Positions 8,085 to 17,139 of a stretch of 64,000 bases of DNA are shown in pieces. The notes under the pieces were generated by a model, which worked only from the letters and a program-made list of their open reading frames with translations, was not told the origin of the DNA and did not search any database. Source of the stretch: Dyadobacter bucti (GTDB lineage: Bacteria > Bacteroidota > Bacteroidia > Cytophagales > Spirosomataceae); NCBI RefSeq assembly GCF_005869225.1, contig NZ_SWFP01000010.1:1-64000 (forward strand), given 5' to 3'. The translations under genes and the position numbers were made by a program. Numbering within the stretch: the first letter of the stretch is position 1; every line of letters starts with the position of its first letter.

Positions 8085-10283
8085 TTGCAAAAGAAAACAC
8101 TCTTCGTCACTCCGCCATTTACGCAGCTCAATACACCATATCCGGCTACTGCTTATTTGAAAGGGTTTTTAAATACGCTGGGCAGGACTTCGTATCAGGC
8201 AGATCTAGGTATTGACGTAATTTTGGCGTTGTTTTCTTCCAAAGGGCTCAAAAGGCTTTTTTCTGACCTGGAAAGTTCTGACGCGGAACTGACGGACAAC
8301 AGTTTCCGGATTTATTCTCTTCGTGATGAATACATCAGGACCATCGATCCGGTTATCCGGTTCCTGAAAAATGCCAATCCAACGCTGGCGCACAGTATAT
8401 GCGACCGAAGTTATTTACCCGAGGCAGGCCGTTTTCAACAGCTGGAAGATATGGACTGGGCTTTCGGAACAATGGGGATTCATGACAAAGCACGTCACCT
8501 GGCAACTTTGTATCTGGAAGATCTGGGTGATCTGATTCAGGAGGCAGTGGATCCACATTTTGGTTTCAGCCGTTATGCGGAGCGGTTGGGGAGATCGGCG
8601 ACCAGTTTTGATGAAATGGAGGAGGCTCTGGAAGTACCTGATACACTTTTGTCAAAAACGCTGACTGAGATTTTAGAACAAAAAATTCAAAAGTACAACC
8701 CTGATATTGTATGTATTTCGGTTCCGTTTCCGGGAAATCTTTACGGAGGTTTCAAGTGCGGACAGTATTTGAAAAGGCATTATCCGGATATCAAGGTCGT
8801 GATGGGCGGCGGGTTTGCGAATACGGAGCTGCGCTCGCTGAAAGAGCCGCGCGTTTTTAATTATATCGATTTTGTTTGCCTGGATGACGGCGAGGCTCCG
8901 CTCTTATCATTGCTGGAATGTCTCGATGGAGAACGCGAAATCGCGCATCTCAAACGTGTTTATGCCCGCGTAAATGGAGAGGTGATTTATCATAATGGCG
9001 CGAAAGAGAAGGATGTGCCGCAGCGGGACACGGGTACTCCGGATTATAGTGACCTGCCGCTGCATGATTATTTGTCGGTCATAGAAATCGTAAATCCGAT
9101 GCACAGGCTGTGGAGCGATGGCCGCTGGAACAAATTGACGCTGGCGCACGGATGTTATTGGGGAAAATGCTCTTTCTGTGATATATCGCTGGATTATATC
9201 CGGCGATATGAACCTATGACCGCTGCGTTGCTCTGCGACAGAATTGAAGAAATCATTGAGCAGACTCAGCAAAATGGTTTTCATTTTGTAGATGAGGCTG
9301 CTCCTCCTGCCTTACTTCGGGATCTTGCGCTGGAAATAGTCAGGAGGAAACTGACGGTGGTTTGGTGGACTAACATCCGGTTTGAAAAGAATTTTACACA
9401 TGACTTGTGTCTTCTTCTGAAAGCTTCTGGTTGTATCGCCATTTCCGGCGGACTGGAAGTGGCTTCTGACCGTCTGTTGGAACGAATGAAAAAGGGGGTC
9501 ACTGTGGCGCAGGTGGCGCGTGTGGCCGATGCTTTCACGCAGGCGGGCATTATGGTACATGCGTATTTAATGTACGGTTTCCCTACTCAGACTACCCAGG
9601 AAACCATCGATTCCCTGGAAATGGTAAGACAGCTGTTTCAGCAGGGGATTGTCCAGTCCGGGTTTTGGCACCGGTTTGCGATGACCGCCCACAGCCCGGT
9701 AGGAATGCATCCCGAGGGATTCGATGTAATGCGGCTTAGTCCGGAAGACGGCAAGTTTGCAAACAACGACCTTGAACATACAGACCCGCTTGGTGCTGAC
9801 CACGATCTTTTTGGAGAAGGATTGAAAAAGTCGCTTTTCAACTATATGCATGGGGTTTGCCTGGATTTTCCACTTTCCAGATGGTTTGATTTCAAAGTCC
9901 CGCCAACATCGATTTCTCCAAAATACATCGAAAAAAGTATCAGCGAGTTACCTGATTCAGTTATAAGGCCCAATGCGCTTGTTACCTGGCTGGGTAGTTT
10001 ACCTGAGCTCTCTGTTTTTGAAGAAAGGAGAGGGAAGAAGGTCTACGAGATTGCCGAGCTTGTTTTTTATAATAAGAAAAAAGAATGGGCTATTGAAACG
10101 GATACTGAAATAGGGGAGTGGCTGGTTGAAATCATGCCAAAACTGCTGATCACCAATGCTGAACCATATTCTTTGGAAAAATTGAAAGATGATTTTGGAT
10201 CAGCTGGTTTGGGTAGTTTTGATGTATTTGTTAACTCAAGAGTTTGGAAAGAGTTGAAGGATGGCGGGTTGCTCATTCTCTAG
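8085..10283 (+). CDS. B12-binding domain radical SAM protein
   Basis: A 732-residue protein. The start must be TTG at 8085: a stop (8067-8069) lies just upstream in frame, and the conserved N-terminus KKTLFVTPPF begins right after it. A cobalamin-binding-like Rossmann domain covers about 190-310 (VVMGGGFANTE). The radical SAM core follows, with the cluster motif HGCYWGKCSFCD (about 356-366), spaced CX4CX2C rather than the commoner CX3CX2C, and later SGGLEVASDRLLERMKKG, typical of these enzymes. The product is unknown; members modify peptides, lipids or hopanoid-like substrates. It stands alone; the next plus-strand gene is 20 kb away. Confidence 0.8.
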   Translation: MQKKTLFVTPPFTQLNTPYPATAYLKGFLNTLGRTSYQADLGIDVILALFSSKGLKRLFSDLESSDAELTDNSFRIYSLRDEYIRTIDPVIRFLKNANPTLAHSICDRSYLPEAGRFQQLEDMDWAFGTMGIHDKARHLATLYLEDLGDLIQEAVDPHFGFSRYAERLGRSATSFDEMEEALEVPDTLLSKTLTEILEQKIQKYNPDIVCISVPFPGNLYGGFKCGQYLKRHYPDIKVVMGGGFANTELRSLKEPRVFNYIDFVCLDDGEAPLLSLLECLDGEREIAHLKRVYARVNGEVIYHNGAKEKDVPQRDTGTPDYSDLPLHDYLSVIEIVNPMHRLWSDGRWNKLTLAHGCYWGKCSFCDISLDYIRRYEPMTAALLCDRIEEIIEQTQQNGFHFVDEAAPPALLRDLALEIVRRKLTVVWWTNIRFEKNFTHDLCLLLKASGCIAISGGLEVASDRLLERMKKGVTVAQVARVADAFTQAGIMVHAYLMYGFPTQTTQETIDSLEMVRQLFQQGIVQSGFWHRFAMTAHSPVGMHPEGFDVMRLSPEDGKFANNDLEHTDPLGADHDLFGEGLKKSLFNYMHGVCLDFPLSRWFDFKVPPTSISPKYIEKSISELPDSVIRPNALVTWLGSLPELSVFEERRGKKVYEIAELVFYNKKKEWAIETDTEIGEWLVEIMPKLLITNAEPYSLEKLKDDFGSAGLGSFDVFVNSRVWKELKDGGLLIL

Positions 10284-10392
10284 AAGGAGAGTTCAGTGAC
10301 ATGTGTTGCGAGAGACGTGCCCGGCCCGGGAGATGCCTAGTCAGGAAGTCACATGCCGCGGACATGCGTGGCCTCCGGGCACGACCATCTCA

Positions 10393-10626
10393 GGCCGCAC
10401 ATCTATCCCAGGCCGCACATCTATCCCAGGACCCACATCCAGCCCAGGCCGCACATCTAGCCCAGGCCGCACATCTATCCCAGGACCCACATCCAGCCCA
10501 GGCCGCACATCCAGCCCAAGCCGCACATCCAGCCCAGGCCACACATCTATCCCAGGCCGCACATCTATCCCAGGACCCACATATAGCCCAGGCCACACAT
10601 ATACCCCAGGCCGCACATCCAGCCCA
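10393..10626. repeat. 13-copy tandem repeat of an 18-bp unit
   Basis: Thirteen head-to-tail copies of GGCCGCACATCTATCCCA and variants (GGACCCACATCCAGCCCA, GGCCACACATATACCCCA), exactly 234 bases with no length change between copies; a decayed copy may precede it at 10375-10392. Variation sits at fixed positions (3, 5, 11-12, 14). The plus strand is C-rich and almost G-poor within units. Several frames stay open across it by virtue of the unit being a multiple of three, but none has a credible start or protein context. It fills the 405-base gap between the radical SAM gene and nagA. Confidence 0.9.
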
Positions 10627-10643
10627 GGACTTAAGTCCTGGGC
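10622..10643. repeat. Perfect 22-bp palindrome at the end of the repeat array
   Basis: GCCCAGGACTT followed by its exact reverse complement AAGTCCTGGGC. Its left arm is the end of the last repeat unit, so the palindrome closes the array. No T-run follows on either strand, so it is not a standard terminator, though it lies 46 bases downstream of the nagA stop. Confidence 0.7.
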
Positions 10644-10688
10644 TATGGATCATGGATATGGATCGATCGAGATCCACGGACCACGGCG

Positions 10689-11798
10689 TCATAGAGATAG
10701 CACCTCGAAGTTTTCGAGGTTGTCGTCGAAGGTCGTGAAAACGGCAGGATAGCCGATAGCGACGCTTCCGATCCTGTCGGACAAACCTACTGCCCTGGCA
10801 GGACGAATCGTTGCCATTTCGATCGCCTCCTGCAAGGGAATTCCAACTATTTTAACCGCATTCCTGATAGCATCGGGCAATGCAATAGTTGCCCCGGCCA
10901 GATTTCCGTCCGAATTAGTGTAGCGACCGTCTTTCAGATGCGCGTCAAATTCTTCCCATTGGAATTCAGTCACTTTTTCGCCTAAAAACAATGCATCTGA
11001 AATCAAGAACAGTTTGTCTTTTTTGATTTTATACGCTACACTGGCAGCACCGTAATCACTATGTACACCATCGATAATAATCGGCGCATAAACAGATTCT
11101 GTATCAAAAGTAGCGCCGACAAGGCCAGGCTGGCGGTGCCCAAAAGCCGACATTGCATTGTAGAGGTGAGTAACCAGTCGGATCCCCTGTGAAAATGCTC
11201 TTGCGGCCTCGTCATAGGTAGCATTGGAATGACCCGCCGAAACGGTAATGCCCGAATCCAGCAGCATTTGGATCTGGTCGGCTGTAAACATTTCGGGAGC
11301 AATCGTAATCAAGCGGATCACATCTTTACCATAACGGATGATTTCTTCCAGCTCAGCATTCTGTGGCTTGCGCACAAAGGCTGCTAAATGCGCCCCTCGC
11401 TTGACGGGGTTCAGGAACGGCCCTTCCAGGTGCATGCCGAGCACACCCGAGCCGGGATTTTTTTGCTGATAATTTCTTGTCGCTTCAATACCTTTCAGGA
11501 TATTTTCCTGTGGAGAAGTAATGAGCGTAGGGAAAACGTACGCTGTTCCGCTGCGCACACTTGCCTGATAAATATCGTCAATCGTTTCTTCGTCGGCTTT
11601 TTGGGTAAAATGGAATTTTTCTCCCCCGTTGATATGAATGTCAAAAAGACCGGCAGCAAGATTTTTTACAGACCTGACCCCTTCTTTCGGCGCTGATGCC
11701 TCTATATTTTCTATTTTGCCGTACTCAGTAGTAACTAATTGATTGTTAAGTAACCCGGTTCCGGTATAAAGGTTTTCCGCAAAGAGTTGTACAGACAT
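10689..11798 (-). CDS. nagA: N-acetylglucosamine-6-phosphate deacetylase
   Basis: A 369-residue amidohydrolase-fold enzyme that removes acetate from GlcNAc-6-phosphate in amino sugar and cell-wall recycling. Seen: DIHINGG (the metal motif of strand 1, with Asn in place of the second His as in single-metal NagA), the metal Glu in HLEGPFLNP, VSAGHSNATYDEA, VTHLYNAMSAFGHRQPG, and the catalytic Asp in ISDALFLG. Length is normal. The three genes nagA, pentapeptide gene and trxA run in the same direction but with gaps of 58 and 46 bases, so a single operon is only possible. Confidence 0.88.
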   Translation of the reverse strand: MSVQLFAENLYTGTGLLNNQLVTTEYGKIENIEASAPKEGVRSVKNLAAGLFDIHINGGEKFHFTQKADEETIDDIYQASVRSGTAYVFPTLITSPQENILKGIEATRNYQQKNPGSGVLGMHLEGPFLNPVKRGAHLAAFVRKPQNAELEEIIRYGKDVIRLITIAPEMFTADQIQMLLDSGITVSAGHSNATYDEAARAFSQGIRLVTHLYNAMSAFGHRQPGLVGATFDTESVYAPIIIDGVHSDYGAASVAYKIKKDKLFLISDALFLGEKVTEFQWEEFDAHLKDGRYTNSDGNLAGATIALPDAIRNAVKIVGIPLQEAIEMATIRPARAVGLSDRIGSVAIGYPAVFTTFDDNLENFEVLSL

Positions 11799-11856
11799 GG
11801 TTCAGTGAAGGGATTTGGTTGTTGAAGAAACAAAAAATGATCAGGCAGTCAAAATG

Positions 11857-12402
11857 CTATTTGATAATAATGTCGAATTTGGTGAGGAGCCCCGCCAGGT
11901 CCGAAGAAAGGAACTTGGCTTTTCGGATATTGTTCGAAGTAGGATCGATGCTGAAATTTTTGCTGGTCGTAAAATCTACACCGGCCAGATTGGTATTTGA
12001 AAAAACAGCATCCCAAAAATCACAATTTTGAAACCTGGATTTAGACAGATCCGCCTGGGTGAAGTCAGCACCGTGAATCTTGCAATTCATGAATTCACTT
12101 TTATTCAGCTTTTTTCGCTCAAAAATGGCATAGTCAAGAATGCAGTTTTGAAACCGGGCCGCAAAGGCAAAATCCTTGCTTTCTGAAAAGTTGACACCAG
12201 TGAGCTTGCAGTTTACAAATTCAACGTCCGAAAACTTGCTATTGGCTACGCGGGCATTGCTGATGTTGCAATCCTCAAAAAGGCAATCTATAAAATCAAT
12301 CCCGGAAAGATCCGGGAATACGCAGTTTGTAAATTTGAACTGTTCGAAATTATCCTGTCGCAATACTTCCACCGTGAAATCCATATTATTGATGGATTCC
12401 AT
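11857..12402 (-). CDS. Pentapeptide-repeat protein
   Basis: The frame is open to 12525, but that would overlap trxA; I take the ATG at 12400-12402 (181 residues; 12420 is the alternative). The protein consists of degenerate A(D/N)LxF-type five-residue repeats, for example FTNCVFPDLSGIDF, FEDCNISNARV, ADFTQADLSKSRF and NTNLAGVDF, giving a right-handed quadrilateral beta helix. There is no signal peptide. Members range from DNA-mimics that protect gyrase to scaffolds of unknown role, and nothing here decides between them. Confidence 0.75.
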   Translation of the reverse strand: MESINNMDFTVEVLRQDNFEQFKFTNCVFPDLSGIDFIDCLFEDCNISNARVANSKFSDVEFVNCKLTGVNFSESKDFAFAARFQNCILDYAIFERKKLNKSEFMNCKIHGADFTQADLSKSRFQNCDFWDAVFSNTNLAGVDFTTSKNFSIDPTSNNIRKAKFLSSDLAGLLTKFDIIIK

Positions 12403-12448
12403 GTTGTTTCTTTTTATCATCAAAATGCTGTTTCCTGATCGAAAAGGG

Positions 12449-12745
12449 TTAAATATACTTTTGGATGACAGATTTGAGCTGGTCTGCCTGAACAACACCG
12501 GATTGTCTCCACATGGGTTTTCCATGTTTGAAAACGATCAGCGTAGGCACGCCCTGTATTTTATAAGCATTTGCAGCAGACGGATTTTTATCAACGTCCA
12601 CCTTGATAATCGTAGCGCTATCGCCCAGCTCGGCTTTTACTTTATCCAAAATGGGTTTCATCATTTTACAAGGTCCGCACCATTCGGCGGAAAAGTCAAC
12701 CAGTACAGGCTTATTGCTGTTGATGAGTTCTGAAAATGTGGCCAT
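12449..12745 (-). CDS. trxA: Thioredoxin
   Basis: A 98-residue classical thioredoxin: the redox-active W-C-G-P-C at residues 22-26, the buried Asp in VDFSAEW, and the cis-proline motif GVPTL near 71-75. No signal peptide, so cytoplasmic dithiol-disulfide exchange. Slightly shorter than E. coli TrxA at its N-terminus, which is common for Bacteroidota. The polysaccharide locus starts 119 bases upstream on the same strand. Confidence 0.9.
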   Translation of the reverse strand: MATFSELINSNKPVLVDFSAEWCGPCKMMKPILDKVKAELGDSATIIKVDVDKNPSAANAYKIQGVPTLIVFKHGKPMWRQSGVVQADQLKSVIQKYI

Positions 12746-12864
12746 AATCGTAGTATTTATTTATACAAATAACCAATCCTGACGGGTAAAGGTTTAATTG
12801 GTCGTGATAATCTTGCTCAAAGGATCATGCCATTCGCTGACGTCATTAACCTCTGAAAAAAGAA

Positions 12865-13938
12865 TTACCATCCAAGCTTTTCCCTCAGGAATTTGCCTGA
12901 TCTTTTCTCTATAAACTCGTACGTAAAATTGGAATAAAGTATGGTCAGCGAAACAGAAATTATCAGAGAGATACCAATCATCCATTCTGAAACGGGCGAT
13001 TTCAGCAGCCGGAACAGTACTACATTCACTATGATCAGCACCAGCGCATGGTTAAGATAGATCGAATAAGAGATTTTACCGAGATATTGAAATGGCTTGC
13101 TTGAAAGCAGCTGCGTTACCACGCCTGTAGAGCTTGCGAAAATAATGATGCCGATTGAAAAAATGACCGGAAATACCAGCTTCCACAGATTCAGGTCCCA
13201 GTGGTGTACTGCATACATCGCCGTGACGAGGAAAACAAGAAACGGAATTTCGAGAAATGAAAGCTGGAAAGATTTTTTGCTGAGCAGGAGATGTGTAAAT
13301 ATTCCCAGCGAGAAACATAAAATCCCGCGGACAAAACCGTAATCATAAGCCAGGAGATACTCACCCCTTGAAATAATGAAAAGCCCGGACACTAGAATTA
13401 ATAAGAGAAATGCAGCATATTTTCTGGCGGGAAGGAGAAGCACAATTAATCCGAATACCAAATAGGAAATCATTTCGGCGGATATGGACCATGCGGGGTA
13501 ATTGATGCTCATCCAGTTCCCGAAAACAGGTGTTGAACCCATAAAAGTTAATGTATCCAGGACTGTGTACAGGTAATACGATATGGGCATTTCTCCGGTG
13601 TTTTTCAGGGCGCTGTTTTCTCCTAAAATGTTGGCGATGAGAAATGCGATTTCGGTATAAAGCAGAAGTGGAAAAAGTCTGATGAACCGTCTTTTCATGA
13701 ATGAGACAAAGTCCCCCGGGGTTTTGATCCGGTCTACATAGTTCATCGCAATCACGAAACCGCTCAGCACAAAGAAAAAATCAACAAAAAGGCTGGAATT
13801 GATGACGAAGAAATTATTGTAAAAGGCGGATTCTTTGAAAGCATTGTGATGATGTGCAATAACCAGTATAGAGAAAATGCCTCTCAGTCCGTCGAGTTGT
13901 TCAACTCTGTTTTTCATGCGTAAATGGGTTGCCTTCAT
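12865..13938 (-). CDS. Membrane acyltransferase, family 3
   Basis: A 357-residue integral membrane protein with about ten hydrophobic segments. The N-terminal EQLDGLRGIFSILVIAHHH and the later SGFVIAMNY and KRRFIRLFP are hallmarks of acyltransferase-3 (OafA/NodX type) enzymes that O-acetylate exported sugars; the family's catalytic His is in the IAHHH stretch. The ATG at 13938 shares one base with the upstream stop; an internal ATG at 13917 (MKNRVEQ) is an equally good start. Last gene of the polysaccharide locus, so it probably decorates the glycan. Confidence 0.8.
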   Translation of the reverse strand: MKATHLRMKNRVEQLDGLRGIFSILVIAHHHNAFKESAFYNNFFVINSSLFVDFFFVLSGFVIAMNYVDRIKTPGDFVSFMKRRFIRLFPLLLYTEIAFLIANILGENSALKNTGEMPISYYLYTVLDTLTFMGSTPVFGNWMSINYPAWSISAEMISYLVFGLIVLLLPARKYAAFLLLILVSGLFIISRGEYLLAYDYGFVRGILCFSLGIFTHLLLSKKSFQLSFLEIPFLVFLVTAMYAVHHWDLNLWKLVFPVIFSIGIIIFASSTGVVTQLLSSKPFQYLGKISYSIYLNHALVLIIVNVVLFRLLKSPVSEWMIGISLIISVSLTILYSNFTYEFIEKRSGKFLREKLGW

Positions 13939-15269
13939 CAGGAGGCAACGGATGTTAACTGGTTCGCCGTTGGTTGTTTACTGATGTTATCAAGATATCT
14001 GATACCTAAAAACCGGATCATAACTGTATAAGGAAACCAGAAAGCGATATCATAAGGCCTTCCGCCGGTGATCAGCAGAACCATCATGGACAAAAAGAAG
14101 TAAGCCAGAAAAGTGGTGAGCTGGTTGGTATTTCTTCTTACTTCACGGATTGCGAAAATGAGCAGGAAAAAATTGAATCCTGCAAAAAATACAAAGCCGA
14201 AAACGCCATGATTCACCCACGACTCCAGAAGCGGTACATCCAGATAATCACTTTTGTAGCCTCTTCCAAGAAATACTTGCCAGGAAAACAACGTTTCAAG
14301 GAACTCGCCGAAGCCGCTAACCCGTCCCATGGCTGAATAGTCCACGTCCGCAGTTTCAGAGAGCTTCAGACCTGTGGATGTGAAAATCACGTCCATGATC
14401 CTGTTTTCGAAAACATCCCAGTAGCCGAGCAGTAAGTTGAGGATATCGCCGTACTTGTTCAGGAAGTAATTGATCCCGACAAGTATGATTGAGATGATGA
14501 TCACATTTCTAAACTTGAAGGCATTTCCGATGGCGGTAAAAATGCTCGAAACTTTGAAATGGAAGATGAAGTAGGCCCCCAGCATGATGCCGATACCCAG
14601 ATAACTGGATTTCGCCAGGGAGAGTATTACTACGCCTAAGCTGAACAATATAGAAAAAAACAGGAACAGCTTTGTAAAGATACCAGGTGTACGATTGAGC
14701 ATAACCACTGCTGAAATCATACAAATGACACCGTTTCTGGCTGTTATATGCGGATTACCTCCCGGTTGAGCGCCATCATTCGCAAAGCTGACTGCCGCCC
14801 GCATACCCGGAGTCCAGTTTGGGTCCGTGAGCAGAGAATATACCAGGGTAATATTGGCGAAGAATGAAAAAAGGAAAAAGACTATGACCAGCGTGTCCTT
14901 TACATCATTTGGAACGTGGAGCAGCAGTACTATGAACCCGAAAACGAACACATAATTACCGATATCAGCCACCGATTTTCCGACGGAGTTGATAAAAATG
15001 AAATAGTAAAAAGTAAGTAAAAGAAAACCCAGCCCCAGGTTCAGCAGTATGACGTTGGGTTTGTACAGCCTTTTGAAAAGGTGCACAGGGGTCATTAATA
15101 ACAGTGCAAGTGTGAAAAAAGCAGCTGTAAAAACGCTGCTGGCCGGTCCAATACCCAAGGTATCCCTGAAAAAAAATATCAGCGGGAACCCGTTGAACAT
15201 CATCGCGATGCCCGCAGAGTACCTGAGATTATTAAAATTTGTGGTTACATTAAGAAGACTCCAATTCAT
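13938..15269 (-). CDS. O-antigen polymerase/ligase-like membrane protein
   Basis: A 443-residue polytopic membrane protein with about eleven hydrophobic segments and a larger non-membrane loop at about 280-340 (SETADVDYSAMGRVSGFGEF). The pattern, including GRGYKSDYLDVPLLESWVNHGVFG in that loop, fits the Wzy_C/O-antigen ligase family, where such a loop carries the catalytic residues. Because the locus exports by ABC transporter, a ligase role (WaaL-like) or a side-chain polymerase is as likely as a main-chain Wzy. It overlaps the GT2 gene by 4 bases. Confidence 0.65.
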   Translation of the reverse strand: MNWSLLNVTTNFNNLRYSAGIAMMFNGFPLIFFFRDTLGIGPASSVFTAAFFTLALLLMTPVHLFKRLYKPNVILLNLGLGFLLLTFYYFIFINSVGKSVADIGNYVFVFGFIVLLLHVPNDVKDTLVIVFFLFSFFANITLVYSLLTDPNWTPGMRAAVSFANDGAQPGGNPHITARNGVICMISAVVMLNRTPGIFTKLFLFFSILFSLGVVILSLAKSSYLGIGIMLGAYFIFHFKVSSIFTAIGNAFKFRNVIIISIILVGINYFLNKYGDILNLLLGYWDVFENRIMDVIFTSTGLKLSETADVDYSAMGRVSGFGEFLETLFSWQVFLGRGYKSDYLDVPLLESWVNHGVFGFVFFAGFNFFLLIFAIREVRRNTNQLTTFLAYFFLSMMVLLITGGRPYDIAFWFPYTVMIRFLGIRYLDNISKQPTANQLTSVAS

Positions 15270-16153
15270 CTGGACAATCTGAAACGTATGTATTTAAAAT
15301 CCATTCGCAGGGCAAAATAGCCTATTTTCCGAATCCGGCACCAAAGATACCTCATTTTGTTGAGAGCCCGGGGGCCGACCGATGAAATGTAAATTTCATG
15401 CACACGGAGATGTTCTTCTTTTCCTACTGAGGCGATAGTGGATGACTTTGCATCGGCATGTACTCTCAGCGCACCAGCCAGCCCCTCAATTTTCCGTACA
15501 GTCGTAGTTTTGTGGGAAGTATACCTGCTGATAAATTCATAGTCGAAGGCAAACCTGTAAGATTCATCAAATTTTCCGTATTGCTCGACAAGTGAACGTT
15601 TGAAAAATAGAGACTGGTTATGAATCTGCATCCCTTCCAGAATCTGACAACTGAAATTGTAAGAAGTTGTTTTCAGGATTTCAGTGACTTCGTCGTCTGT
15701 CGAAATCATGTACAGATCGCCAAACAGAATATCATCTGTATTTTTTTTTGCTGCTTCTCCAAAACGACTGAATGTGCCCGGGAAATATACATCGTCGGAG
15801 TTTTGGAAGCTGATATAATCCCCGGTCGCTTTTTCAAGGGCTTTGTTGATCGCGTGAACCTGGCCGCGGTCTTTTTCTGAAACCCAGTACGCCAGATAAT
15901 TTTCATATTTTCTGATCACCTCGACGCTATTGTCGGTGGAGCCGCCGTCGACGATGATATATTCCAGGTTAGGGTAATTCTGGTTTAAAACACTCAGGAT
16001 CGTGCGTTCCAGAAATGCAGCCTGATTGTAAGAAGGCGTTATCACAGTCAGCTTCGGATAGCCACTTTTTTGTCCCGCAGCGTCTGCTTTAACTATTTTC
16101 AGTTGAGAAATAAATGCCCGCAGGTCCTGCGTGTTTTGTTCAAGAAAGTGCAT
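15266..16153 (-). CDS. Glycosyltransferase family 2
   Basis: A 295-residue GT-A enzyme. After about 30 residues comes the family start LTVITPSYNQAAFLERTI, then IIVDGGSTDNSVEVI (nucleotide-sugar binding) and the metal motif as SDD in FQNSDDVYFPG. The later FAFDYEFISRY provides the acidic region near the catalytic base. No membrane segment, so cytoplasmic side transfer onto a lipid-linked glycan. Gap of 26 bases to the upstream gene. Confidence 0.85.
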   Translation of the reverse strand: MHFLEQNTQDLRAFISQLKIVKADAAGQKSGYPKLTVITPSYNQAAFLERTILSVLNQNYPNLEYIIVDGGSTDNSVEVIRKYENYLAYWVSEKDRGQVHAINKALEKATGDYISFQNSDDVYFPGTFSRFGEAAKKNTDDILFGDLYMISTDDEVTEILKTTSYNFSCQILEGMQIHNQSLFFKRSLVEQYGKFDESYRFAFDYEFISRYTSHKTTTVRKIEGLAGALRVHADAKSSTIASVGKEEHLRVHEIYISSVGPRALNKMRYLWCRIRKIGYFALRMDFKYIRFRLSR

Positions 16154-16179
16154 AGGATCCTGATACCGCTTTTATAAAA

Positions 16180-17139
16180 TTAAAATTCTTCAATGTATCG
16201 CGTTATTGCTTTGAGCTTGCCGGCAATGCCATTTCTCAGATTTCTGTTTTTTCTGATATCCGGTAATTTACCATATGCAGGCGTTTTTTCAGCAACAGAA
16301 ATTTGATGTGGCGTCTTTAATGTACTTTTATAATTTTTAAAAAGGCTTTTAAAAATACCGTTTTGAGATAACAAGCTCGTATGGTCAGACCAGATTGGAT
16401 CAAAGTAATCCAGTCCGGCAAAGTCTACTGAGATTAGACTCCGGTTATCAACTAAGTATTCCCCGTTTTTTAGAGACAGCTCTTTGTTTAAAACAGCATG
16501 TAGTCCATAATGCCAGCCCGTATGCCCGATCTGAACCGTACCCGGCACCCAAACCGGAACGAAATTCAGCCACAGCTGATCCATATTCATACCGTTACAA
16601 AGATCAAATTTTGCCCTGTCAACGGTACGTTCAGCCCACCAGCCTAGCATTTTCCGTGTGTCGGCACCCGGTTTTAATATCCAGCTTCCCGAATGAAACA
16701 TTCCAACATTCAGGATGCGCTTGTCGTCCAGTACCGATGATTTTGACAAAGGTTTTTGAATGTTCGGTGTCAGGGAAACGGGACCGCCGGAAGTCAACAA
16801 TTCGTCAAAAGAGTTTAATAATAAAGTCGTTGGTGCAAGAAATGTTATGTTTTTGCAATCCGTATGCAGTTCCAGTAATCTGATTGCAAACCATGGCCTG
16901 CATGCGGCAAGCAGTTCAAAATCATAATATTCCGCTTGCATTTTATCCCAGCCCGGAATGTCAACCTCGCCAACAGACAACCGATGTACATGATCAGGAA
17001 GGGTATCCAACGCAATGTTATCTACCCAGCACAAGTAAAAAGCAGAATCCGGTTGATGTCGCAGCACGGACTCGGACAAAGCCAGTGCGTGTGCCAGATT
17101 GGTTCGATTGCAAACGGTGTAAATAATATTCATGTGCAA
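16180..17139 (-). CDS. GT8-like glycosyltransferase lacking its DxD motif
   Basis: A 319-residue protein of the same family as the product of 17898-18881: both start with IxxTxCxxxxLAxAxxL, share a stretch of the type YxxxELxxAxxPxF (about 71-85) and a central N-G-x-x-x-D-Q-x-W-x-N-F (CNGMNMDQLWLNF). In the sister protein the donor-metal site reads FDPD; here the same place reads LAPT (about 101-104), so the two acidic residues are gone. It may have lost catalysis, or use another mode. Adjacent to the DUF5672 gene without a gap. Confidence 0.6.
   Translation of the reverse strand: MHMNIIYTVCNRTNLAHALALSESVLRHQPDSAFYLCWVDNIALDTLPDHVHRLSVGEVDIPGWDKMQAEYYDFELLAACRPWFAIRLLELHTDCKNITFLAPTTLLLNSFDELLTSGGPVSLTPNIQKPLSKSSVLDDKRILNVGMFHSGSWILKPGADTRKMLGWWAERTVDRAKFDLCNGMNMDQLWLNFVPVWVPGTVQIGHTGWHYGLHAVLNKELSLKNGEYLVDNRSLISVDFAGLDYFDPIWSDHTSLLSQNGIFKSLFKNYKSTLKTPHQISVAEKTPAYGKLPDIRKNRNLRNGIAGKLKAITRYIEEF

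Noticed and set aside
10393..10626. CRISPR array
   Set aside because: The 18-bp units are directly adjacent with no unique spacers, and no cas gene is near.
10303..10752. Long ORFs across the 18-bp repeat on both strands, with a collagen-like look (GRTSIPG)
   Set aside because: The unit length is a multiple of three, so frames stay open by chance. The period is six residues, not the collagen triplet, and there is no credible start or domain.
12794..12985. 63-codon minus-strand ORF after the acyltransferase
   Set aside because: It mostly overlaps the end of the acyltransferase gene in another frame and has no features.
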